Shown here: one piece after another, positions 14,951-23,032 of the stretch | How positions within the stretch are numbered: the first letter of the stretch is position 1 | Layout: each line of letters opens with the position of its first letter | Source of the DNA: Halopseudomonas yangmingensis | GTDB taxonomy: Bacteria > Pseudomonadota > Gammaproteobacteria > Pseudomonadales > Pseudomonadaceae | Length of the DNA stretch: 54,689 bases | Reading direction: 5' to 3' | Assembly (NCBI RefSeq): GCF_900114825.1 | Contig: NZ_FOUI01000017.1 | Location: 1-54,689 of the forward strand | Notes under the pieces: generated by a model | The model's database searches: none | The model's input: only the letters and a program-made list of their open reading frames with translations | What the model was told of the DNA's origin: nothing | Position numbers and translations under genes: made by a program

Positions 14951-16177
14951 TCAGTCGATGGTCTCAACCACGGCCTGCGCTGATCGCACGGCCGATTCCA
15001 GCAACGGCACCCCTGCATGCGCCCAGGAGCCGCAGAAGAATACCCGACGGCCCGGCCGTGCGTGCCATTCGCGTAACTGTTGGTGAACCCGTGCAGTTCC
15101 GCCATGCACCACTGCCCGCTGTAACGGAATACGCGCCAACACCAGTTCCGGGGCCGGTTCGCAGAGCGGATTCCATGTCTGCAATACCGGTGCGCAGCCC
15201 ATCAGCGTAGGCTCCACCGCATTCACCCAGACGCTGAACATCGGCTGGCTTAACTGACGGTCTGTCTGGAAGTTCAGCGCCGTCCAGTCCTGCTGGCGTT
15301 GCGGCATGAACCGCAGATCGCGATGCACCCACAATTCGCCGCGATCAAAGCGGATATCGGCCAGCACACGGCGCTCCTCGGCGAACTGTGCCGGATCCAG
15401 AAAGCCCAACTGGTTACTCTGTGTGGCCACCACCGCGCGCTCGAAACAGCCTCCCTCGCCACGCGCATTGCGGACCAGCACGCTATCGCCCTGCAAGCAC
15501 AGCTGCTCCACCGGGCTGCCTGCATGGATCGGCAAGTCTTTCGCCAGGGCCTGTACCAGGGCCGAGGTGCCGCCATTCAGACGGCATAACCCGCCGCCAT
15601 GCAGAATACCCTCCAGCAACTGCAACAGGCCGGCCGCCGGCCAGGCCAGCAGGTGCTCTTCGGAACAGGTGCATATGGTAGTCAGCACCGGCAGTACCAG
15701 CCCTCGCCAGAACAGGGGATCAAACGGCTGTATCTGTAAGGCCTGCGCCAGCGTAAGCTCCGGCTGCTCCTGCAACTGCCTGGTCAGCCTGCGCAGTTGC
15801 CAGAGACCCCGCGCCATACCCAGAGCGCGGCGGTCCAGATATCGCCACTCACCAACCCAGGGCCAACCCAGTATCGGCAGACGGCCAGTACGAAACCAGG
15901 TCTGCCGGTCAGTCCAGCTGCAAGACAGCGGCGTGCTTACCGGAAAGGTTCCCACGCCAACCTCATGCGCCAGTGCCAGCACACTGGGCCAGGCCTGCGG
16001 GCTCATGACCCGCAACGGCACATCAATCACGCCGCCATCCACCTGCAGGCGATGGGCATCCATACCCCAGCCCTGATGCGCCTCGAACAGGGTTACCGCA
16101 TAACCCCGTTGACGACACAGCCAGGCTGCTGCCAATCCGGCCATACCGCTACCTATAACCGCCACACGCCCTTTCAT
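14951..16177 (-). CDS. FAD-dependent amine oxidase-like protein
   Basis: The 408-residue protein begins with an FAD-binding motif, VAVIGSGMAGLAAAWLCRQRGYAVTLFEA. The amine-oxidase/phytoene-dehydrogenase-like middle includes LNGGTSALVQALAKDLPIHAG. Near the end RVFFCGSWAHAGVPLLESAVRSAQAVVE contacts FAD. Proteins of this group in other bacteria sit next to lipid-modification genes, but here it is transcribed toward thiS and lies alone. It is probably a cytoplasmic oxidoreductase of an unknown substrate. Confidence 0.85.
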   Translation of the reverse strand: MKGRVAVIGSGMAGLAAAWLCRQRGYAVTLFEAHQGWGMDAHRLQVDGGVIDVPLRVMSPQAWPSVLALAHEVGVGTFPVSTPLSCSWTDRQTWFRTGRLPILGWPWVGEWRYLDRRALGMARGLWQLRRLTRQLQEQPELTLAQALQIQPFDPLFWRGLVLPVLTTICTCSEEHLLAWPAAGLLQLLEGILHGGGLCRLNGGTSALVQALAKDLPIHAGSPVEQLCLQGDSVLVRNARGEGGCFERAVVATQSNQLGFLDPAQFAEERRVLADIRFDRGELWVHRDLRFMPQRQQDWTALNFQTDRQLSQPMFSVWVNAVEPTLMGCAPVLQTWNPLCEPAPELVLARIPLQRAVVHGGTARVHQQLREWHARPGRRVFFCGSWAHAGVPLLESAVRSAQAVVETID

Positions 16178-16228
16178 CAGCCCGCCCCCCGCTCACTGCA
16201 ACCAGACTAGCACGCGCACCCTGGTGGT

Positions 16229-16259
16229 TTGACCCCGGGGCAGGCCTGCGGACTATACT
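16229..16259 (+). promoter_or_regulatory. candidate mtgA promoter
   Basis: TTGACC at 16229-16234 and TATACT at 16254-16259 resemble sigma-70 boxes, though the 19-bp spacing is longer than ideal. They lie 30 bp upstream of the mtgA ATG. Confidence 0.5.
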
Positions 16260-16288
16260 GCGCGCACATTCCTCGCATTATATTGCCC

Positions 16289-17047
16289 ATGAAACGCCTG
16301 TTTCGCCTGATCCTGACTGCCCTGCTGGCCCTGATTCTGCTGAGCCTGCTGCCGGTGCTGGCCATGCGTTGGCTGCCGCCACCGGGCTCCATGCTGATGC
16401 TCGAACGCAGCTGGCAGGCACGTGGCGACGCCCAGTTCGGTCTGCAGCATCAATGGGTTGATTGGGAGCGCATCCCCGACAACCTGAAAATGGCGGTGAT
16501 TGCGGCCGAAGACCAGCACTTTGCCACGCACCATGGCTTCGATCTGCCGGCAATTCGCGCGGCCTTTAGCCACAATCGCAGTGGTGGACGCCTGCGTGGT
16601 GCCAGCACCATCAGCCAGCAAACCGCCAAGAATATGTTCCTCTGGTCCGGCCGCAGCTGGCCGCGCAAGGCCCTGGAAAGCTGGTTCACCCTGTGGATCG
16701 AGCTGCTCTGGCCAAAACAGCGCATCCTTGAGGTGTACCTGAATATTGTCGAGTGGGATCACGGGGTGTTTGGTGCCGAAGCAGCCAGCCAACATCACTT
16801 CGGCACCGGTGCCAGCTACCTGTCGGACCGCCAGGTGGCGCTGCTCGCGGCGGTGTTGCCCAATCCGCGGCAGTGGAGTGCCAGCCAGCCATCGGCGCAT
16901 GTGCGCCAGCGTGCCGACTGGATTCAGCGACAAAGTCGTCAACTGGGCGGGGCGCATTACCTGCGCCAGTTGGAGCGCAACGGACAGAGCCAGGACTGGC
17001 TGAAATGGCTGCGCCCGAGCCATTGGCTGGGATTGGTGAAGGACTGA
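16289..17047 (+). CDS. mtgA: monofunctional peptidoglycan transglycosylase
   Basis: MtgA polymerises lipid II into glycan strands without crosslinking them. The 252-residue protein has an N-terminal anchor (LFRLILTALLALILLSLLPVLAM) and one glycosyltransferase 51 domain. The catalytic region AAEDQHFATHHGFD is present, then RGASTISQQTAKNMFLW, RKALESWFTLWIELLWPKQRILEVYLN and the closing ALLAAVLPNPRQW. There is no transpeptidase domain. The stop codon TGA is followed at once by the TCA complement of the stop codon of the convergent gene. Confidence 0.96.
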   Translation: MKRLFRLILTALLALILLSLLPVLAMRWLPPPGSMLMLERSWQARGDAQFGLQHQWVDWERIPDNLKMAVIAAEDQHFATHHGFDLPAIRAAFSHNRSGGRLRGASTISQQTAKNMFLWSGRSWPRKALESWFTLWIELLWPKQRILEVYLNIVEWDHGVFGAEAASQHHFGTGASYLSDRQVALLAAVLPNPRQWSASQPSAHVRQRADWIQRQSRQLGGAHYLRQLERNGQSQDWLKWLRPSHWLGLVKD

Positions 17048-17650
17048 TCAGGGCTCTTCGCGCAGGCCGAACATCATCGAGTGGGCATCCTCGCCGCTGA
17101 CCGCCACCACCAGCCCCTGCTTGGCGTAGACCCAGGCCTGATCGCCCTCGCCCAGCTCCAGACGCATATCCGGGTTGCCCCAGCTGCCCTGCACATAGCG
17201 CAGCTCCACCGGCTGCTCCGGGATCATGCTCAGGCGCAGGATCGGTTGTTGCGCCAGTGGCATGCCAAGCGCGGCATCCAGCGGCAGGTCGCGCATGCCG
17301 GGTTGCCAGGCCTGCGCCTGCACCAGGCTGTCAAGCTGCGCCAGCTCCAGCCCGACCACCGCCTGCAGGCGCCAGCTCTGCCCGTCGCTGCGCAGGTGGT
17401 GGCGACTGACCAGTAATGGCTGGTCGTCGGCACTGATCAGCCACAGTCGACCTTCCCCGGCGGCCGGCGCCAGGTCACCCAATTGCAGGCGCTGGTCCTG
17501 CAGTGGCTGCCACAGGCTGTCGGCATAGTTCTGGCTCCAGTCCAGCGGCTTGAGCGCGTCGTAGCTGCCCATCCAGCGCCCCATCACGAAGAACGCCAGC
17601 AGCACCACGCTGAGCAGGGTGGCAATGCGTACGCCGCGTCTGATGTCCAT
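17048..17650 (-). CDS. hypothetical membrane-anchored protein
   Basis: From the ATG at 17650, which has GGAGA upstream, the protein has 200 residues. One membrane segment lies at about 8-27 (IATLLSVVLLAFFVMGRWMG) and the rest is probably periplasmic, with repeated L/Q/D-rich beta strands. I do not recognise the family. A longer start at 17677 is unlikely because it lies in the rpoH terminator. The gene is downstream of rpoH and converges on mtgA with back-to-back stop codons. Confidence 0.75.
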   Translation of the reverse strand: MDIRRGVRIATLLSVVLLAFFVMGRWMGSYDALKPLDWSQNYADSLWQPLQDQRLQLGDLAPAAGEGRLWLISADDQPLLVSRHHLRSDGQSWRLQAVVGLELAQLDSLVQAQAWQPGMRDLPLDAALGMPLAQQPILRLSMIPEQPVELRYVQGSWGNPDMRLELGEGDQAWVYAKQGLVVAVSGEDAHSMMFGLREEP

Positions 17651-17660
17651 GCGTGTTTCT

Positions 17661-17693
17661 CCAAACAAAAAGGGCATCCATTCCGGATGCCCC
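17661..17693 (-). terminator. rpoH rho-independent terminator
   Basis: On the minus strand GGGCATCC and its complement form an 8-bp stem with a 5-base loop, followed by TTTTTGTTT. It lies about 20 bp after the rpoH stop codon. Stem bases are 17672-17679 and 17685-17692. Confidence 0.85.
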
Positions 17694-17711
17694 TGTTACT
17701 GCGTTGACTGA

Positions 17712-18569
17712 TCAGAGACTGGCCTGCAGGCTCTTCTTCAGCTTGTTCATGGCGTTCTTTTCCAGCTGGCGGATGCGCTCGGCGGATACCTGGTACTTGG
17801 CCGCCAGCTCGTGCAGGGTGGCCTTTTCCTCGGCCAGCCAGCGCTGGTAGAGGATGTCACGGCTGCGCTCGTCGAGGCTGGCCAGACCGTCCTGCAGGTG
17901 ACCGACCGAGTTGTCCGACCAGTCCGCCGTCTCCAGCATGGTGGCCGGGTCATAGCGCTTGTCTTCGAGGTAGTGCACCGGGGCGTAGGCGGCATCGTCG
18001 TCATCGTCGGCGCCGGCATCAAAGCCCAGATCCTGACCATACAGGCGACTTTCCATCTCGCGCACTTCGCGCGCGGCCACACCCAGATCCTCGGCTACCG
18101 CATTGACTTCGTCGTGGGTCAGCCAGGCCAGTTTTTTCTTGGCGCTGCGCAGGTTGAAGAACAGCTTGCGCTGGGCCTTGGTGGTGGCGACCTTGACGAT
18201 GCGCCAGTTGCGCAGGATGAATTCGTGGATCTCGGCACGGATCCAGTGCACCGCGAAGGACACCAGACGCACACCCATTTCCGGGTTGAAGCGCTTGACT
18301 GCCTTCATCAGGCCAACGTTGCCTTCCTGCACCAGATCGGCCTGGGCCAGGCCATAGCCGGAGTAACTGCGGGCGATGTGCACGACAAAACGCAGGTGCG
18401 ACATGACCAGTTGACGGGCGGCGTCCAGATCCTCGTGGTAGTACAGGCGATCCGCCAGCTCCCGCTCTTCCTCGGCGGTAAGGATCGGAATGCTGCTCAC
18501 GGTCTGGACATAAGCGTCCAGATTCGCGCCTGGAACCAGGTTATGTACGGGCTGCAAGGCAGTAGTCAT
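17712..18569 (-). CDS. rpoH: RNA polymerase sigma-32 factor
   Basis: RpoH directs transcription of heat-shock genes. The 285-residue protein begins [14 protein letters not shown] and has the sigma-70 regions in order. Region 2 contains [41 protein letters not shown]. The RpoH box QRKLFFNLR is present at about 132-140, and region 4 ends with [27 protein letters not shown] run near 190 is a local feature. It lies downstream of the ftsEX genes, the standard arrangement in gammaproteobacteria, and ends at a clear terminator. Confidence 0.98.
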   Translation of the reverse strand: MTTALQPVHNLVPGANLDAYVQTVSSIPILTAEEERELADRLYYHEDLDAARQLVMSHLRFVVHIARSYSGYGLAQADLVQEGNVGLMKAVKRFNPEMGVRLVSFAVHWIRAEIHEFILRNWRIVKVATTKAQRKLFFNLRSAKKKLAWLTHDEVNAVAEDLGVAAREVREMESRLYGQDLGFDAGADDDDDAAYAPVHYLEDKRYDPATMLETADWSDNSVGHLQDGLASLDERSRDILYQRWLAEEKATLHELAAKYQVSAERIRQLEKNAMNKLKKSLQASL

Positions 18570-18655
18570 GTACGGACTCCCGGAAAAATTCGACAGCAAC
18601 TATATCACTGCCCGATCAGACTGTGTAAAGGCAGGGAAAGTTCAGCCGCAGCGCG

Positions 18656-19675
18656 CTACTGCGGCTCAATCTCGCGGATATGCCGGGCCACCGCCAGCCA
18701 GGCGCCGACCAGTCCGAGCAGCATTGCGCCGGCCACCAGGGTCAAGCCATCCTGCCAGGGCACCCCGCCCAGGGCGAAGTCGCTATGGTAGCTGGCGGCC
18801 AGCGTGCGCACCGCGACATTCAGCCAGGCCAGCCCGCCGGCCAGCAGCAACCAGGCCAGCAGCCCGGCGGCGGCGCCGTAAAACACCCCCATGTAGAGGA
18901 ACGGCCGGCGTACGAAGGCATCGGTGCCGCCGACCAGCTTGACCACCTGGATTTCCTCGCGGCGACTCTCCACCGCCAGGCGGATGCTGTTGATGATCAC
19001 CAGCAGCAGCGCCAGCACCAGCAGCAGTGCCAGCCCCAGGGTAAAGCGTTCGACCAGCGCCAGCAGCGCCTGCAGGCGTTCCACCCACTGCAGGTCGGCC
19101 TGCACCAGTTCGATCCGGCTATCGCCCTGCAATTCATCCTGCAGGGCCTGCAGCCGCTCACCCAGCGCCTCGCCCTCCTGCAGCCGCACCACCACTACCG
19201 GCGGCAGCGGGTTGTAGGGCAGTTCGGCAAGGGTATCGGCCAGCCCGGAATGCTCACGAAACTCCGCCAGCGCCTGTTCCGGCTCGATCAGCAGCGCCTC
19301 AGCCACCCCGCTGCGCGCCGCCAGTTCCTGCTGCAGGGCGCGGGCGTCGGCACTGGCTGTCTGTTGTGGCAGGTATACCGACAGCTGCGCACCGCGCTGC
19401 CAGTCAAAGCCCAGCCGCTCAACCTGTGCCACCAGCACTGCCAAACCCATCGGCAGGGCCAGTGCCACGCACATCACCAGTACCGTCAGCAGCGCGCCGA
19501 GCGGCTGACGGGCAATCCGCTGCAGCGCCTGGCGGCAGCTGTCGGCATGACTCAGGCGCCAGCTGCGCAGCTCGTCACGCCAGCTGACCTGCGAGCGTTC
19601 GGCGCCACTGGCGGCCTTGCGGCGGTTCTGTTCGTTGCCCGGCCCCTTGCCGGTATCGTTGCGGGCGACTGACAT
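18656..19675 (-). CDS. ftsX: cell division protein FtsX
   Basis: FtsX is the membrane subunit of the FtsEX complex, which activates peptidoglycan hydrolases at the septum. The 339-residue protein has a long charged N-terminal tail and a first helix at about 63-90. A periplasmic domain follows, containing SVYLPQQTASADARALQQEL, and the last three helices (LGLALLLVLALLLVIINSIRLAVESRREEIQVVKLVGGTDAFVRRPFL) close the protein. FtsE ends two bases before its start, indicating coupled translation. Confidence 0.96.
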   Translation of the reverse strand: MSVARNDTGKGPGNEQNRRKAASGAERSQVSWRDELRSWRLSHADSCRQALQRIARQPLGALLTVLVMCVALALPMGLAVLVAQVERLGFDWQRGAQLSVYLPQQTASADARALQQELAARSGVAEALLIEPEQALAEFREHSGLADTLAELPYNPLPPVVVVRLQEGEALGERLQALQDELQGDSRIELVQADLQWVERLQALLALVERFTLGLALLLVLALLLVIINSIRLAVESRREEIQVVKLVGGTDAFVRRPFLYMGVFYGAAAGLLAWLLLAGGLAWLNVAVRTLAASYHSDFALGGVPWQDGLTLVAGAMLLGLVGAWLAVARHIREIEPQ

Positions 19676-19676
19676 G

Positions 19677-20339
19677 CTATTCCCCGTCCCGCAGCAGGCG
19701 ACCGTCGGCCAGCGTCAGCGTGCGGTGATGCAGACGGGCGATCAGCGGCAGGTCGTGGCTGGCGATCATCACCGTCACCCCGACTCGGTTGAAGTCCTCG
19801 AACAGCGCCATGATCTCCGCCGACAATGCCGGGTCGAGGTTGCCGGTCGGTTCATCGGCCAGCAGCAGCGCCGGTTTGTGCACCACCGCACGGGCGATGC
19901 CGACACGCTGCTGCTCACCGCCGGAGAGGGTGATCGGCAGGCAGTTTTCCTTGCCCAGCAGGCCGACCTTGTCCAGCGCTGCGCGCACCCGCCGGCCAAT
20001 CTCGTCACGCGGGGTGCCGTTGATGATCAGTGGCAGCGCGACGTTGTCGAACACCGTGCGGTCAAACAGCAACTGGTGATTCTGGAACACCACGCCGACC
20101 TGGCGCCGCAGGAACGGAATATCGTGCTGGCGCAGCCGGGCCAGGTCCTGACCACCGACATGCACCTGACCGCTGCTGGGTCGCTCCATGCACATGATCA
20201 GCTTGAGCAGGGTACTTTTGCCGGCGCCCGAGTGCCCGGTGATAAACACCATTTCGCCGGCACGGATATGGAAGCTGAGGTTATCCAGCCCCTGGTGGCC
20301 GTTCGGATAGCGCTTGCTGACCTGCTCGAAGCGGATCAT
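19677..20339 (-). CDS. ftsE: cell division ATP-binding protein FtsE
   Basis: FtsE is the ABC ATPase partner of FtsX. The 220-residue protein has Walker A GHSGAGKST, signature LSGGEQQRVGIARA and Walker B LLLADEPTGNLD. The first 15 residues (IRFEQVSKRYPNGHQGL) are typical. It begins two bases after ftsY ends, so ftsYEX are transcribed together. Confidence 0.97.
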   Translation of the reverse strand: MIRFEQVSKRYPNGHQGLDNLSFHIRAGEMVFITGHSGAGKSTLLKLIMCMERPSSGQVHVGGQDLARLRQHDIPFLRRQVGVVFQNHQLLFDRTVFDNVALPLIINGTPRDEIGRRVRAALDKVGLLGKENCLPITLSGGEQQRVGIARAVVHKPALLLADEPTGNLDPALSAEIMALFEDFNRVGVTVMIASHDLPLIARLHHRTLTLADGRLLRDGE

Positions 20340-20341
20340 GG

Positions 20342-21541
20342 TCAGTCGCGCCCGAACAGGGCCTTGACGAACTCGGCCGCGGTGAACGGGCGCAGGTCGT
20401 CGATCTGCTCGCCAACCCCGATAAAGCGGATCGGCAGGCCAAATTGTTTGGCCAGGGCGAAGATCACCCCGCCCTTGGCAGTGCCGTCCAGCTTGGTCAG
20501 CACCAGACCACTGAGGTCGACCGCCTCGTTGAACAGCTTGGTCTGGCTGATGGCGTTCTGGCCGGTGCCGGCATCCAGCACCAGCAACACCTCGTGGGGC
20601 GCTTCCGGGTCGAGCTTGCCGAGTACCCGACGGACCTTTTTCAGCTCGTCCATCAGGTTGTCCTTGTTGTGCAGGCGGCCGGCGGTGTCGGCGATCAGCA
20701 CATCGGCGCCACGCGATTGCGCGGCCTGCAGCGCATCGAACACCACCGAGGCGGAATCGGCGCCGGTGTGCTGGGCGATCACCGGAATACGGTTGCGCTC
20801 ACCCCAGACCTGCAACTGCTCGACCGCAGCGGCGCGGAAGGTGTCGCCGGCAGCCAGCATCACCTGCTTGCCCTCACCCTGCAGCCGCTTGGCCAGCTTG
20901 CCGATGGTGGTGGTCTTGCCGACGCCATTCACGCCGACCACCAGAATCACATAGGGCTTTTTCGCGCTGTCGATCTGCAAGGGTTTGGCGACATCGCGCA
21001 GCAGCCGCTCCAGCTCTTCCTGCAGTGCGGCATACAAGGCCTTGCGGCTGGCCAGCTGGCGCCGGGTAACCCGTGCCTGCAGCGACTCCATGATCAGCGT
21101 GGTGGCTTCGATGCCGACATCCGCCATCAGCAGGCGGGTTTCCATGTCCTCGAGCAGTTCGTCGTCGATTTCCTTCTCGCCGAGGAACAGGTTGGCCATG
21201 CCCTCGCCGAGATTGACGCTGGTCTTCGACAGACCGGCCTTCATCCGCGCGAAGAAGCCCTGGGGTTCCTCGGCGGGCGCAGCGGCAGGCTCTGGCTGTT
21301 CGGCTTTCTGGTCGGCATCGGCCAGACCGGCAAACAGCTCGGCGGCGACCTGACGGGCCTGCTGGTCGGCATCGGCGGCTTGCGTGGGGCTGGTGGCCTG
21401 CTGCCGGCTGTTGTCGGCGGCGGCCTGCTCGGCCTCGTCACGGCGCCGCATCCAGCCGAACAGGCTCTTGCGCGCACCGCCCTCCTGGTGCTCGGCGGGC
21501 TTGTCGGCGGGCTGTTCAGGCTTGTCTTTGGAACCAAACAT
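20342..21541 (-). CDS. ftsY: signal recognition particle receptor FtsY
   Basis: FtsY docks the SRP-ribosome complex at the inner membrane. The 399-residue protein begins MFGSKDKPEQ, the usual start in Pseudomonas, with a second ATG two codons upstream. An acidic, Ala/Gln-rich A domain occupies about 1-90. The NG domain follows with GVNGVGKTTTIGKLAKRL, DTFRAAAVEQL, DTAGRLHNKDNLMDELKK and LTKLDGTAKGGVIF. It is the first gene of the ftsYEX-rpoH cluster. It is divergent from the M16 peptidase genes; the 129-bp gap between them contains a short AT-rich stretch but no clear consensus boxes. Confidence 0.97.
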   Translation of the reverse strand: MFGSKDKPEQPADKPAEHQEGGARKSLFGWMRRRDEAEQAAADNSRQQATSPTQAADADQQARQVAAELFAGLADADQKAEQPEPAAAPAEEPQGFFARMKAGLSKTSVNLGEGMANLFLGEKEIDDELLEDMETRLLMADVGIEATTLIMESLQARVTRRQLASRKALYAALQEELERLLRDVAKPLQIDSAKKPYVILVVGVNGVGKTTTIGKLAKRLQGEGKQVMLAAGDTFRAAAVEQLQVWGERNRIPVIAQHTGADSASVVFDALQAAQSRGADVLIADTAGRLHNKDNLMDELKKVRRVLGKLDPEAPHEVLLVLDAGTGQNAISQTKLFNEAVDLSGLVLTKLDGTAKGGVIFALAKQFGLPIRFIGVGEQIDDLRPFTAAEFVKALFGRD

Positions 21542-21670
21542 GCGCATTCACTATCTGAGTGGGGCAGCCGACAGACGGCCGCATTGAATGGGGATCGACG
21601 GATTCGGGTTATCCTACCCCAGTTCCGCCAACGGCGGTATGACTCCCTTGAGGCAAAGGATCAACAGCGC

Positions 21671-23032
21671 ATGAGGTTACTTTCACGCCGCCCGGCCTTG
21701 CTCGGCGCGCTGCTCGGCTGGCTGCTGCTGGCCGACAACAGCCAGGCCGACAGCTCGCAGCCGACCCACGAATTCACCCTGGACAACGGCCTGCGGGTGA
21801 TTGTTCGCGAGGATCACCGCGCTCCGGTGGTGGTCTCCCAGTTGTGGTACCGGGTCGGTTCGAGTGACGAGCCACCGGGCCTGACCGGTATTTCCCACGC
21901 CCTTGAGCACATGATGTTCAAGGGCAGCGAGCGGGTCGCGCCGGGCCAGGCCTCGCGCCTGCTGAGCCAGCTCGGCGCCCAGGAAAACGCCTTTACCAGC
22001 CGCGACTACACCGCCTATTACCAGATCATCGGCCGCGACCAGCTGGCCATCGCGCTGGAACTGGAGGCCGAGCGCATGCACCGCCTGAGCCTGCCGGAGG
22101 ACGAGTTCCTGCGCGAGATGGAGGTGATCCGCGAGGAACGCCGCCTGCGTGTGGACGACAACCCCAACGGGCTGGCCTGGGAACGCTTTTCCACCCAGGC
22201 CTGGATGGCCAGCCCCTACGGGCAGCCGGTGATTGGCTGGATGCATGACATCGAACGCCTGAGTATCGACGACCTGCGCTACTGGTACCAGCGCCATTAC
22301 CGGCCGGCCAACGCCCTGCTGGTGGTGGTCGGTGACGTTACCCTGGACGAGGTTCGCGGGCTCGCCGAGCGCTATTTCGGGCCAGTTCCCGGCACTCCGG
22401 CGCCGCCACGCAAGGCCGCGCTGGAACTGTCCGCTGGCGGCGAGCGGTTTATCCAGCTGCGCCCCGGTGTGCAGTTGCCGACCCTGCTGATGGCCTTCAA
22501 CGTGCCCGGCCTGCAGACCGCCGCCGAACCCTGGGAGGCCGATGCCCTGCGCCTGCTGGCGGCAGTGCTGGATGGCGGCTACAGCAGCCGGCTGATCAGT
22601 CGACTGGAGCGCGGCAGCCAGTTGGCCACCCGCGCCGGGGCCAGTTATGACGGCTTTACCCGGGGCGACAGCCTGTTTGTCTTCAGCGGTATTCCCAACA
22701 ATGCCCGCGGGGTTGATCTGCAGCAGCTGGAGCAGGCCCTCTGGGAACAGATCGAGGAACTGCAGAACCAGCCACCGACCGAGGCCGAGCTGCAACGGGC
22801 ACGCACCCGCATGCAGGCGTCGCAGGTCTATGCACGCGACAGCATCAGCCAGCAGGCCACGCAGATCGGCCAGCTGGAAAGCCTTGGCCTGTCCTGGCAA
22901 CTGATCGACAGCGATACCGAGCGGCTGGCACAGATCAGCCCGGAACAGGTCAGCGAGGTGGCGCGCCGTTACCTGCAACGTGAACGTCTGACCCGCGCCC
23001 ATGTCTTGCCCGACCAGGAGAACCAGCCATGA
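21671..23032 (+). CDS. M16-family zinc peptidase, catalytic member
   Basis: The 453-residue protein has a signal-like N-terminus (LLSRRPALLGALLGWLLLADNSQA). The inverted zinc motif is His76-Ala-Leu-Glu79-His80, with a likely third ligand Glu at about 155-156 in EVIREERRLRVDD. The C-terminal M16 domain carries the substrate-binding GGYSSRLISRLERGSQLA. It is probably periplasmic and cuts peptides. The following gene encodes a second M16 protein without the zinc motif, and the two overlap by ATGA, so they likely form a heterodimer. The pair lies between ftsY and rsmD, as in other pseudomonads. Confidence 0.93.
   Translation: MRLLSRRPALLGALLGWLLLADNSQADSSQPTHEFTLDNGLRVIVREDHRAPVVVSQLWYRVGSSDEPPGLTGISHALEHMMFKGSERVAPGQASRLLSQLGAQENAFTSRDYTAYYQIIGRDQLAIALELEAERMHRLSLPEDEFLREMEVIREERRLRVDDNPNGLAWERFSTQAWMASPYGQPVIGWMHDIERLSIDDLRYWYQRHYRPANALLVVVGDVTLDEVRGLAERYFGPVPGTPAPPRKAALELSAGGERFIQLRPGVQLPTLLMAFNVPGLQTAAEPWEADALRLLAAVLDGGYSSRLISRLERGSQLATRAGASYDGFTRGDSLFVFSGIPNNARGVDLQQLEQALWEQIEELQNQPPTEAELQRARTRMQASQVYARDSISQQATQIGQLESLGLSWQLIDSDTERLAQISPEQVSEVARRYLQRERLTRAHVLPDQENQP

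Noticed and set aside
19617-21670. Long plus-strand frames opposite ftsX, ftsE and ftsY
   Set aside because: The minus-strand genes are well-known families. The plus-strand frames are rich in Gln, His and Arg, typical of antisense reading of GC-rich genes. The frame that joins the M16 gene starts upstream of its true ATG.
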